Below are positions 1 to 19,238 of a stretch of 64,000 nucleotides of DNA, piece by piece; within the stretch, counting starts at the first letter, position 1; the number at the start of each line of letters is the position of its first letter. Made by a program: the position numbers and the translations under genes. Location: positions 744,001 to 808,000 of the forward strand of contig OZ004594.1 in assembly GCA_963924555.1 (NCBI GenBank), in the 5' to 3' direction. The notes under the pieces are model-generated. The model worked only from the letters and a program-made list of their open reading frames with translations, had not been told where the DNA came from and did not search any database. The DNA comes from Crambe crambe. Taxonomy: Eukaryota > Porifera > Demospongiae > Poecilosclerida > Crambeidae.

Positions 1-10145
<10,145 letters not shown>

Positions 10146-10217
10146 CTGCATACACACATGTTTACAAGGAGAAAAAAAACTCTGAATAAGAACCATAACT
10201 ACTTTCGATAATTAACC

Positions 10218-10351
10218 AACCCCTTACCCATCACCAATACTGCCAAACTACGAGCTAACTATTCCTACTTCACTCCCATGACAGGCTAAGATGAGATATA
10301 AAGGGAGTGAAGTAGGAATAGTTAACTAATATTGGTGCTGGGTAAGGGGTT
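10218..10351. mobile_element. Short palindromic element, copy a
   Basis: Terminal inverted repeats aaccccttacccatcacca and its imperfect inverse tggtgctgggtaaggggtt enclose a palindromic body (gagctaactattcctacttc versus gaagtaggaatagttaact). It lies just inside the PRKDC intron acceptor side. Confidence 0.75.
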
Positions 10352-11019
10352 ACTTGACTGAAGTTCACTCGCTTGTTGAATTTTTTTGAACTGCACACAG
10401 CCGATCCCTACTTTTCATTTTTAATGTATATAATTTTTTAAGGCCTTTACTGATACTGTTGCATCAAGGCTTAGTGCCAAGGGTTCACGCTCTGAGCATT
10501 GAGAGACCAACATCAAGAGAAAGCTAATGACAGAGAAGCTAGTCAGTTGTGAGGTCAAGGTCCAAGAATCACATGTACGGGGCGGGGCATAAAAATGTCT
10601 GCCACATTGTAGATTGAAAGCTAGCAAGTTGGAAACTGACATGCTATTTTTGAACATGTCGAGTTAAAGGTAAAAGATTATAGCGCAGTCAATTGTGAGT
10701 AGTGTGGTATAAAAATTAATGAACCATTTCTGAAATACATTGTTTGATGATGACAACCAAATGTTTTAGAAGTCGCTGTAAAATGACACTGCTCTGTCTC
10801 CTACTTGAGTCGTGTTCTGTCTTCAAGTTAGGAGTTGCTGACTGTAGGAGGGACCAGTTATGAAAGAAAATAGTAATATTATATAGAATATAGTAAGTAT
10901 TAGTCCAATGGGGCAATCTGTGCCATCCCTACTTAGAGAGTACATGTGTATAATTCCAAAAATTGTTGTTTTTTTTTGAAATGGATTAAACTTTTGCAGG
11001 GGCTATTTTTATAGAGCCA

Positions 11020-11135
11020 GCTGCCTTCACAGTTGCATTGGGTTTACAGATTACATTCCTGCTATGAATATCACTTCTGGCAGTTGGCCACACCTCTCCA
11101 TCTTTTCCTGTATTGCCTACTCCCACATACTGGAC
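11020..11135 (-). repeat. Conserved block just downstream of each TRIM stop codon (five copies)
   Basis: A segment containing the gccagctgcc, cacttctggcagttggc and cctgtattgcctactccc tracts follows each TRIM stop by about 40-160 bp: here and at about 15205-15335, 19062-19185, 23062-23142 (shortened) and 27205-27328. It is probably the shared 3' UTR. It could also simply reflect recent duplication. Confidence 0.7.
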
Positions 11136-11185
11136 ATAAACAGTACAAATTAAAAATTCATTTAGATACAAGAAATCAAAGTAAA

Positions 11186-13414
11186 TCAAAATACTTGAAT
11201 CCTATGATTATTATAATCACAGACGTACACAAAACCATCTCCATCAACACACACTCCCCAAGGATTCGTAAAGTCACCTTTATTACTACCCCTTTGTCCA
11301 AATGAGGTTACATATGCCCCCTCAGTGGTGAACACTGATATGTTGCAGTTGCTCCAATTAACCACATACACATACTGACCAGCTACACACACACCACAGG
11401 GTCCATTCAGCTTGTTTACACCATTCTCATCACAGCCAAATGAACGCAAGAATTCACCACCATTACTGAGGACTTGGATACGAGAGTTATTATGTTCACT
11501 GACATACAAGTTGCTGTGTTCGTCTGAAGATATATCACGAATGCCATTAAACTTTCCAGGGTCTTTACCACGAGAGCCAATCTGTCTTACATAGTCTAGT
11601 TCTGTGGTGTACACGTGAATACAGTCATTTCTATAGTCACACACCATCACTTCATCTCCAACTACAGCCATACCCAGTAAATAACAGGGCTGTTTGCTGC
11701 TGTAGGTCTTCAATAGCTTCATGTCCTTACTCAGTTTCACAATCCTGTGTTCATTATGGTGAGCAAGGTACACACAGTCAGTACTATCAATGGCCACACC
11801 ATATGGATCATGAATATTATAATCAGATGCACTAATACTCTTCAATCTTGTCCCTTCCTTATCAAACACATCAATTTGATTTGAACCTGTAACAATCATC
11901 TCTCCCACAGAATTGACTACTATATCCCAAGGACACTTCTCACCACCAGTATTAATCACCCTGACAGGTTTGCCCAGCTGAGTAGGAGGGATGGAGACAA
12001 ACACAGGGAAGGGACTGCCAGCTACTTCTTGACCGTTCACAGAGACAATGAGTTCATGTCGTCTACGGAGGGTGGGTGTGTACTGGATGTGATATTCATT
12101 ACCATGAATCAGATCAACGTTACATTTGACAATGGAGCTATCAACGAGTGACTTCAGATGGCATGTGATGGTACACTTTCGTCTTGTGTCACTCCCATTC
12201 GTCAATTTAGTTTTCAGGAATAATTCAGTTGCTTTGTTGATTTCAGCCATCTTCACTCCTTCACCTGATATGACACACTGTTCAAGGTCAACTGGTAGTT
12301 GAGTTATCTTAGCTTTGGTCTGACAGAGCTGCTTGAGGTCCTCAGCACAGCTCACCTCCACCCCTACGTCCACCTTTTCCACTGGATCCAGACTCCTCCC
12401 TTCCTTGCAGTGCTCTTTGACCTCCTGGTCTATTCGACTCTCAAGCTCGGCATGCATACACATGATCTCGTCTTCAGCCGAATGCTCTACAGACTGTTCA
12501 GTGTATTCTATCACACTCTGGACCACTGCACGATCAGTGGACAGGCTCTTTGCCTGCACAGAGAGACGCTCCAACTTCTGTGTAACTTTCGTTGCAGCTT
12601 CTTTCAAAAGTTCTTGTTTGCGATTTTCGATGATGGTATGAAGTTCTTCGAACAAGTTGACGATCTCATTAGCCACAGAATCCCCCTGGGCCTCTATCTC
12701 GGACTTGGTGGTTTGTATCTCCTCCACAGCATGTGAGAGATTAGCATGCACCTCCTTCAGGGGCTCCAACTGCTGAATCAGCTTCTTCTTTGTCTCTGGT
12801 GCAGATACTTTGATGAATTCATAGTTATGACCAGAATGATCCTTGACAGTGCAGTGGAGACAGATGAGACAGCTGCAATCAAAACAGTAGATGTTCATGG
12901 GCTGGTCGTGCTTAGTACACGTCTGAAGGGGAGACTCCTGAGTAACGATCTCCTCGGCTCCTCCCCTTTTAAGCTCATCAAAAGTAACAACCTTATGCCC
13001 AGGAAATGACTTTTTCATCCTCTGATGTGCCTTGATGCATTCTTCACAAATGAATTGGGCACACTGTCGACAGAAGGCTTCGGCCTTGTCCCCAGAACAC
13101 AACTCACACTTGGCATCCACTTTACCATGAGCTCGCTCCATCTTGGAATGCAACTCTTTCAAGCGATTGACAAAGAAAGCAGTTGGGAGGTTGTCCACAC
13201 TCCCTTGAGGGAGAGTGGTGTCTTTACGACACTCGGGACAGGAGAATGGTTTGTCAAGGCCAGTCCTCAGGGCCAGCCTGTAGACGCACTGTTTGCAGTA
13301 GTAATGGAGGCAAGAGAGAACCTTGGGTTCAGTGTAGTGTTCTTGACAGATGGCACACGTAATCTCCTTCTCAAGATCTTCCACACTCTTCTCAACTACA
13401 ACACGCTCAGCCAT
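11186..13414 (-). CDS. TRIM-NHL E3 ubiquitin ligase, copy 1 (TRIM2/3/71-like)
   Basis: Intronless 742-residue protein. Domains in order: C3HC4 RING (C20, C23, C35, H37, C40, C43, C59, C62); B-box 1 (about 103-143); B-box 2 (about 165-205, CTKHDQPMNIYCFDC); coiled coil (about 205-345); filamin-type Ig repeat (about 395-505, ending GSPFPVFVSIPP); six NHL blades (about 510-742) ending RIQVF at the stop. This is the canonical order of TRIM2/TRIM3/TRIM71 proteins, which ubiquitinate substrates chosen by, or bind RNA through, the NHL propeller. Length matches the family. ATG at 13414 is the MAERVVVEKS start shared by all copies. Copy 1 pairs with copy 4: both have MAERVVVEKS with one V fewer than copies 2, 3 and 5. 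Its 3' flank carries a conserved block (11020-11135). Ligand and substrate cannot be told from sequence. Confidence 0.93.
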   Translation of the reverse strand: MAERVVVEKSVEDLEKEITCAICQEHYTEPKVLSCLHYYCKQCVYRLALRTGLDKPFSCPECRKDTTLPQGSVDNLPTAFFVNRLKELHSKMERAHGKVDAKCELCSGDKAEAFCRQCAQFICEECIKAHQRMKKSFPGHKVVTFDELKRGGAEEIVTQESPLQTCTKHDQPMNIYCFDCSCLICLHCTVKDHSGHNYEFIKVSAPETKKKLIQQLEPLKEVHANLSHAVEEIQTTKSEIEAQGDSVANEIVNLFEELHTIIENRKQELLKEAATKVTQKLERLSVQAKSLSTDRAVVQSVIEYTEQSVEHSAEDEIMCMHAELESRIDQEVKEHCKEGRSLDPVEKVDVGVEVSCAEDLKQLCQTKAKITQLPVDLEQCVISGEGVKMAEINKATELFLKTKLTNGSDTRRKCTITCHLKSLVDSSIVKCNVDLIHGNEYHIQYTPTLRRRHELIVSVNGQEVAGSPFPVFVSIPPTQLGKPVRVINTGGEKCPWDIVVNSVGEMIVTGSNQIDVFDKEGTRLKSISASDYNIHDPYGVAIDSTDCVYLAHHNEHRIVKLSKDMKLLKTYSSKQPCYLLGMAVVGDEVMVCDYRNDCIHVYTTELDYVRQIGSRGKDPGKFNGIRDISSDEHSNLYVSEHNNSRIQVLSNGGEFLRSFGCDENGVNKLNGPCGVCVAGQYVYVVNWSNCNISVFTTEGAYVTSFGQRGSNKGDFTNPWGVCVDGDGFVYVCDYNNHRIQVF

Positions 13415-13805
13415 GACACCAGTTCTAGAAGTACTTGAAACAGAGTTAGTCGAGATAACTTTCTAAAGGTTCTCTCAAAGTAGCTTTTAACACACAAAAA
13501 TAGCTGTTAAACAATGGGTGTATGTTGATAAAATTCCATTCATACCAAAAAGGGTGGGTAGGATAGATTATCTCTATGGTGATACCAATATTCACAACCC
13601 AGACTAGACTATGGGGTGATTTCTCTCCATGACTGAAGTGTACACACTGCAGAGGCTTGAGATAAGTGAGGGACAACCTCTGCATGTATCCTTAGTTAAG
13701 GGACAGGAAAAGGGGTGTGGTCTAAGTGAGAACTATTTCATGCACTGACAAGTAAAGGGGTGGGGTCTGTGGACGATGAAATAGTTTGAATCATGTGATT
13801 ATTAC

Positions 13806-14050
13806 GATTAACAGACACATATTAACACATCTTCATCAACACACGGTCCACATGGACCCTTCAAGTCACCTTCACCACTACCTTCTCGTCCAAATGAGGT
13901 CACGTACGCCCCTTCAGTGGTGAACACTGATACGTTGTGGTTCCTCCAATTAGCCACATACACACACCCCATGGACCACTCAACTTGTTCACACTATTCT
14001 CATGCCAATGGCACACAGGAATTCATCACCATTACTGAGGACTTGGACTT
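13806..14050 (-). pseudogene. Decayed NHL-domain fragment in spacer 1
   Basis: Reverse-strand sequence resembles the last one and a half NHL blades of the neighbouring TRIM genes. Segments corresponding to tccaaatgaggtcacgta, cagtggtgaacactgata and cattactgaggacttgga are all recognisable, but the segment is truncated at both ends and has internal deletions. No RING or B-box is present. It is a remnant of a former TRIM gene 3' end. Confidence 0.8.
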
Positions 14051-14097
14051 GAATATGAAAGGCTTGACACCTATGTTTATTATCTATACTTTATTGT

Positions 14098-14141
14098 GTT
14101 TCCATGGAGCATAAAGACAGCAGCTCTACCAGGTCACATGA
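14098..14141 (-). pseudogene. PRKDC exon relic, type A, unit 1
   Basis: ccatggagcataaagacag followed by the ctaccaggtcacatg tract matches the PRKDC exon start at 10104-10149 (ccatggagacataaagg, then ctatcaggtcacatg). Further relics of the same kind are at 22126-22165, 26089-26128 and 30033-30070. The AG acceptor dinucleotide of the real exon is not preserved, so these are probably not spliced in. Confidence 0.7.
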
Positions 14142-14275
14142 TCATACATGAAGGGGGAAAAAATTTTTCTCTCTCCAAAGTGGTCATTATCGAAGTGATA
14201 TTCATAATATCGTTGTAGTGCAAAAACTATAAACCCAATGCAGACAGCTGCTTCTATAAAAAGCATATATCAAAA

Positions 14276-14514
14276 GGGAAAAAACATTTCTGTGAAATGA
14301 AAAAAATGTAGGGATGACCATTGCTCAAAAAAGTAAGGAAACAAGAAGGATGGAAATCGGATCAATCTTTGTTCTACGTTGGGTAGCTTCAGATAATAGT
14401 GAGTATATGTAGGGATTGTTGGCTGGATATACAGAACAAAGATTTCCATCCTTTACTTTTTTGAGCAATGGTCATCCCTACATTTTTTTTCATTTCACAG
14501 AAATGTTTTTTCCC
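14276..14514. mobile_element. Hairpin (MITE-like) element, spacer 1
   Basis: Two inverted arms of roughly 95 bp flank a short centre. The left arm contains gtagggatgaccattgctca; the right arm contains its reverse complement tgagcaatggtcatccctac. Ends are gggaaaaaacatttctgtga and its inverse. It has no coding capacity. Confidence 0.8.
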
Positions 14515-14770
14515 TTACTTGTTCCTGGTCTTTTTTTCCCTCTTTTATGTATAGAGTTCATTCTTCTATGTGAATGCAGGGACAGAAATAGCATAGCAGC
14601 CCAATGATTATTTATCAGATATTAGCCATACAACACTTACTTTACTAGGTGGGAGAGATGATTCCAAGAAACTTTATAATTACCTCGTACCCTTATTCAA
14701 AGGTGAGAGTTAGGGGGTGTGGCCAACTAGTAGTTGACTTCACAAACTATAATCCGATCTCCCCTACAGC

Positions 14771-14836
14771 TATGACCTTATGCAAGCTAGTCCATGTCAC
14801 CATGGAGACATACAGGCAGCTGCCCTATCATATGTT
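14771..14836 (-). pseudogene. PRKDC exon relic, type B, unit 1
   Basis: A longer match to the PRKDC exon at 10081-10149 covering cttatgcaag, ccatggagacata and aggcagctgccctatca, with substitutions and a short insertion. The first ten exon bases and the acceptor are lost. Sister copies are at 22802-22872 and 26769-26836. The spacer therefore contains two independent fragments of the host exon. Confidence 0.75.
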
Positions 14837-15371
14837 CATATACAATTCTCTCTGAAGTAGAATAAGTGTACAGTAACAATGCCCACAACTACCCGTATAT
14901 TTGAAGCTTTGAACAAAATGAACAAATTGCAGTGTACACGAACTAGTGATCGTTTGAAGTGCCAAAGAGAAAGCCATGGATGATGAAGGAGAATCTCAGA
15001 ACTAAGACTTTGAGGCAGTGAGAGAATCCAGTACACATACTTCAATCAAGCTATGCGTGAGAATAACCATTCAAAACGGCAGTTCAAAAGCATTGAACAG
15101 CAAGAATACCTTACTACAATAAGCCATATTGCTCAGTGCACATAATTTAGAAAGTTTAATAATAATAATAATAAAGGCTGCACTGAAGTGCTGAGATTTT
15201 TTTTTATAGAGCCAGCTGCCTTCATAGTTACATTGGGTTTACAGTCCTGCTATGATATTACTATGAATATCACTTCTGGCAGTTGGCCACACCTCTCCAT
15301 CTTTTCCTGTATTGCCTACTCCCACATAATACTTAAAATTCAAAATTCATTTAGATACAAGAAATCAGACT

Positions 15372-17570
15372 TTAAAATACTTGAATCCTATGATTATTAT
15401 AGTCACAGACATACACAAAACCATCTCCATCAACACACACTCCCCAAGGATTGTCAAAGTTACTAAAACCCCCTTGACCTAATGAGGTCACATACACCCC
15501 CTCAGTGGTGAACACTGATACGTTGTGGTTGTTCCAATTAGCCACATACACATACTGACCAGCTACACACACACCACAGGGTCCATTCAGCCTGTTCACA
15601 CCATTCTCATCACAACCGATGGAACGCAGGAATTCACCACTATTACTGAAGACTTGGATACGACGAGATTCACTGACATACAAGTTGCTGTGTTCATCTG
15701 AAGATATATCACGAATGCAATCAGGGTCTTTACCATGAGAGCCAATCTGTCTTACATAGTCTAGTTCTGTGGTGTACACGTGAATACAGTCATTTCTATC
15801 ATCACACACCATCACTTCATCTCCAACTACAGCCATACCCAGTAAATGACAGGACTGTTTGCTGCTGTAGGTCTTCAATAGCTTCATGTCCTTACTCAGT
15901 TTCACAATCCTGTGTTCACTATGGTGAGCAAGGTACACATAGTCAGTACTATCAATGGCCACACCAAAACAGGAGATATTATAATCAGATTCACTAATAC
16001 TCTTCAATCTTGTCCCTTCCTTATCAAACACTTCAATTTGATTCAAACCCGTAACAATCATCTCTCCCACAGAATTGACTGCTATATCCAAAGGACACTT
16101 CTCACCACCAGTATTAATCACCCTGACAGGTTTGCCCAGCTGAGTAGGAGGGATGGAGACAAACACAGGGAAGGAACTGCCAGCTACTTCTTGTCCATTC
16201 ACAGAGACAATGAGTTGATGTCGTCCACGGAGGGTGGGTATGTACTGGATGTGATATTCATTACCATGAATCAGATCAACGTTACATTTGACAATGGAGC
16301 CATCAACTAGAGACTTCAGGTGACATATGATGGTGTACTTTCGTCTCGTGTCCCTCCCATTCGTCAATTTAGTTTTTAGGAACAATTTAGTTGCTTTGTT
16401 GATTTCAGCCATCTTCACTCCTTCACCTGAGAAGACAGGGTCGATTGGTAGTTGAGTTATCTTAGCTTTGGTCTGACAGAGCTGCTTGAAGTCCTCAGCA
16501 CAGCTCACCTCCACCCCTACGTCCACCTCTTCCACTGGATCCAGATTCCTCCATTCCTTGCAGTGCTCCTTGACCTCCTGGTCTATTCGACTCTCAAGCT
16601 CGGCATGTATGCACATGATCTCGTCTTCAGCCGAATGCTCTACAGACTGTTCAGTGTATTCTATCACACTCTGGACCACTGCACGTTCAGTGGACAGGCT
16701 CTTTGCCTGCACAGAGAGACGCTCCAACTTCTGTGTAACTTTCGTTGCAGCTTCTTTTAAAAGTTCTTGTTTGCGATTTTCAATGATGGTATGAAGTTCT
16801 TCGAACGAGTTCACTATCTCATTGGCCACAGAATCCCCCTGGGCCTCTATCTCAGAGTTGGTGGTTTGTATCTCCTCCACAGCATGTGAGAGATTAGCAT
16901 GCACCTCCTTCAGGGGCTCCAACTGCTGAATCAGCTTCTTCTTCATCACTGGAGCAGATACTTTGATGAATTCATAGTTATGACCAGAATGATCCTTGAC
17001 AGTGCAGTGGAGACAGATGAGACAGCTGCAATCAAAACAGTAGATGTTCATGGGCTGGTCGTGCTTAGTACATGTCTGAAGGGGAGACTCCTGAGTAACG
17101 ATCTCTTTAGCTCCTCCCTTTTTAAGCTCGTCTAAAGTAACAACCTTATGTCCAGGAAATGTTTTCTTCATCCTCTGATGTGCCTCGACACATTTCTCAC
17201 AAATGAATTGGGCACACTGTCGACAGAAGGCTTCGGCCTTGTCCCCAGAACACAATTCACACTTGGCATCCACTTCACCGAGAGCTCGCTCCATCTTGGA
17301 GTGCAACTCTTTCAAGCGATTGACAAAGAAAGCAGTTGGGAGGTTGTTCACACTCCCCTGAGGGAGAGTGGTGTCTTTACGACACTCGGGACAGGAGAAT
17401 GGTTTGTCGAGGCCGGTCCTCAGGGCCAGCCTGTAGATGCACTGTTTGCAGTAGTAATGGAGGCAAGAGAGAACCTTGGGTTCAGTGTAGTGTTCTTGAC
17501 AGATGGCACAAGTAATCTCCTTCTCAAGATCTTCCACACTCTTCTCAACTACAACCACACGCTCAGCCAT
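15372..17570 (-). CDS. TRIM-NHL E3 ubiquitin ligase, copy 2
   Basis: Intronless, 732 residues from the conserved ATG at 17570. An upstream in-frame extension to 17609 exists but has no ATG and is not needed. The RING is the same as copy 1 except for rare substitutions (QCIYRL for QCVYRL). The second B-box 1 helix differs (EKCVEAHQRMKKTF instead of EECIKAHQRMKKSF). The coiled-coil to filamin linker lacks the EQCV residues. Blade 4 is shortened: residues between the IGSHGKDP and IRDISSDEH motifs and after YVSES are deleted. The last blade reads GQGGFSNFDNPWG. These same signatures occur in copy 5, which identifies it as the sister of this copy in a block duplication. Confidence 0.92.
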   Translation of the reverse strand: MAERVVVVEKSVEDLEKEITCAICQEHYTEPKVLSCLHYYCKQCIYRLALRTGLDKPFSCPECRKDTTLPQGSVNNLPTAFFVNRLKELHSKMERALGEVDAKCELCSGDKAEAFCRQCAQFICEKCVEAHQRMKKTFPGHKVVTLDELKKGGAKEIVTQESPLQTCTKHDQPMNIYCFDCSCLICLHCTVKDHSGHNYEFIKVSAPVMKKKLIQQLEPLKEVHANLSHAVEEIQTTNSEIEAQGDSVANEIVNSFEELHTIIENRKQELLKEAATKVTQKLERLSVQAKSLSTERAVVQSVIEYTEQSVEHSAEDEIMCIHAELESRIDQEVKEHCKEWRNLDPVEEVDVGVEVSCAEDFKQLCQTKAKITQLPIDPVFSGEGVKMAEINKATKLFLKTKLTNGRDTRRKYTIICHLKSLVDGSIVKCNVDLIHGNEYHIQYIPTLRGRHQLIVSVNGQEVAGSSFPVFVSIPPTQLGKPVRVINTGGEKCPLDIAVNSVGEMIVTGLNQIEVFDKEGTRLKSISESDYNISCFGVAIDSTDYVYLAHHSEHRIVKLSKDMKLLKTYSSKQSCHLLGMAVVGDEVMVCDDRNDCIHVYTTELDYVRQIGSHGKDPDCIRDISSDEHSNLYVSESRRIQVFSNSGEFLRSIGCDENGVNRLNGPCGVCVAGQYVYVANWNNHNVSVFTTEGVYVTSLGQGGFSNFDNPWGVCVDGDGFVYVCDYNNHRIQVF

Positions 17571-17938
17571 GACACCAGTTCTATAAGTACTTGAAACAGA
17601 GTTAGTCAAGATAACTTCCTAAAGGTTCTCTCTAACTCAAGGAATAGATAACACACGAAACTAGCTGTTGGACAATGGGCGTATGTTGATAAAATTCCAT
17701 TCATACCAAAAAGGGTGGGTAGGATATAGATTATCTCTATGGTGATACCAATATTCACGACCCAGGCTAGACTATGGGGTGATTTCTGAAGTGCACACAC
17801 TGCAGAAGCTTGAGATAAGTGAGGGACAACTTCTCTTACCTCTGCATGTATCCTTAGTTAAGGGACAGGGAAAGGGGTGTGGTCTATCTAAGTGAGAACT
17901 ATTTCATGCACTGACAAGTAAAGGGGGTGGGGCAAACT

Positions 17939-18071
17939 AACCCCTTACCCATCACCAATATTACCAAGCTACGAGCTAACTATTCACTCCCATGACAGGC
18001 CAAGATGAGATATGAAGAGAGAGAAGTAGCTCATAGCTTGGTAATATTGGTGATGGGATGGGTAAGGGGTT
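17939..18071. mobile_element. Short palindromic element, copy b
   Basis: Same terminal repeats as at 10218 (aaccccttacccatcacca ... gggtaaggggtt), between TRIM copies 2 and 3. The downstream sequence (18072-18850) also matches 10352-10920, so the spacer and element were duplicated together. Confidence 0.75.
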
Positions 18072-19238
18072 ACTTGACTGAATTACACTCTCTTGTTGCT
18101 GAACTTTTTTGAACTGCACACAGCCGATCCCTACTTTTCGTTTTTAAATATTTTCCCCTTTACTTGTTCATAACCTTTTTTTGATATAATGCTCTATTAT
18201 TTTATTAGTCGTCCAGCAAAGATGAGGAAGGATTCTAACTAGCAAAGTAAGGAACTTACCTACTCAGTAATGGCTATACTATCATTGAAAAATGGCTGCA
18301 GGTTGGAGGCTTGTGGTAGTGATCTCCGGGAAAAATTACTCAAGCTTTTTGAAGTCTTATTTATAGGCAACTGGATGCTGTGATCCTGCTATCCATGTAG
18401 TTCATTGGAGGTTTCATTATAATACCGTATGAGCCGAAATGAATCTGATCTGGAAGGACTTGCTATCCATTGACCTATGTTAATGTATATAATTTTTTAA
18501 GGCCCTGTTGCATCAAGGCTTGATTCATAACCAGACTAGTGCCTAGGTTTACGCTCTGAGCATCGAGAGACCAACATCAAGAGAGAAAGCTAATGTCAGA
18601 GAAGCTAGTCAGTTGTGAGGTCAAGGTCCAAGTGGGGCATAAAATGTCTGCCACATTGTAGGTTGAAAAATTAATGAACCATTTCTGAAATACGTTGTTT
18701 GATGATGACGATAAGAAGTCGCTGTAAAATGACACTGCTCTGTCTCCTACTTGAGTTGTTTCTGTCTTCAAGTTAGGAGTTGCTGAACGAGTTATGAAAA
18801 AAAAAAAAAAAAAAAAGTTCAATGGGGTGATCAATGCCATCCCCACTTAGAGAGTACTATCGTACTGTCTGATACAATTCTCAATAAGTATACAGTAATA
18901 ATGCCCACAACTACCCGTTATTTTTTTTTTGTTTTTTTTTTTTAAACAAGTCTACTACACCATGTGTATATTTGTAAGCTCTCCAAAAAATTGATTTTTG
19001 AAATGGATTGATAGAAATTTTTTGCAGCCTGTGTATGGGGGGGGGGGGGGGGGGGGCTATTTTTATAGAGCCAGCTGCCTTCACAGTTGCATTGGGTTTA
19101 TAGATTACATTCCTGCTATGAATATCACTTCTGGCAGTTGGCCACACCTCTCCATCTTTTCCTGTATTGCCTACTCCCACATACTGGACATAAACAGTAC
19201 AAATTAAAAATTCATTAGATACAAGAAATCAAAGTAGA

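Noticed and set aside
10986-11189. Small ORF with GVGNTGKDGEVWPTARSD after each TRIM gene as an extra exon
   Set aside because: It follows the TRIM stop without a clear splice acceptor and differs in length between copies; more likely 3' UTR.
12299-13438. Plus-strand ORFs of 87-148 codons opposite each TRIM gene (also 16452-17594, 20212-21494, 24342-25447, 28467-29609)
   Set aside because: They are antisense shadows: they recur because the sense genes are homologous, have no domain, and their frame is maintained by the sense coding constraint.
14649-14855. 68-codon ORF conserved in three spacers (14649, 22681, 26647)
   Set aside because: Part is antisense to a PRKDC exon relic; conservation is explained by spacer duplication.
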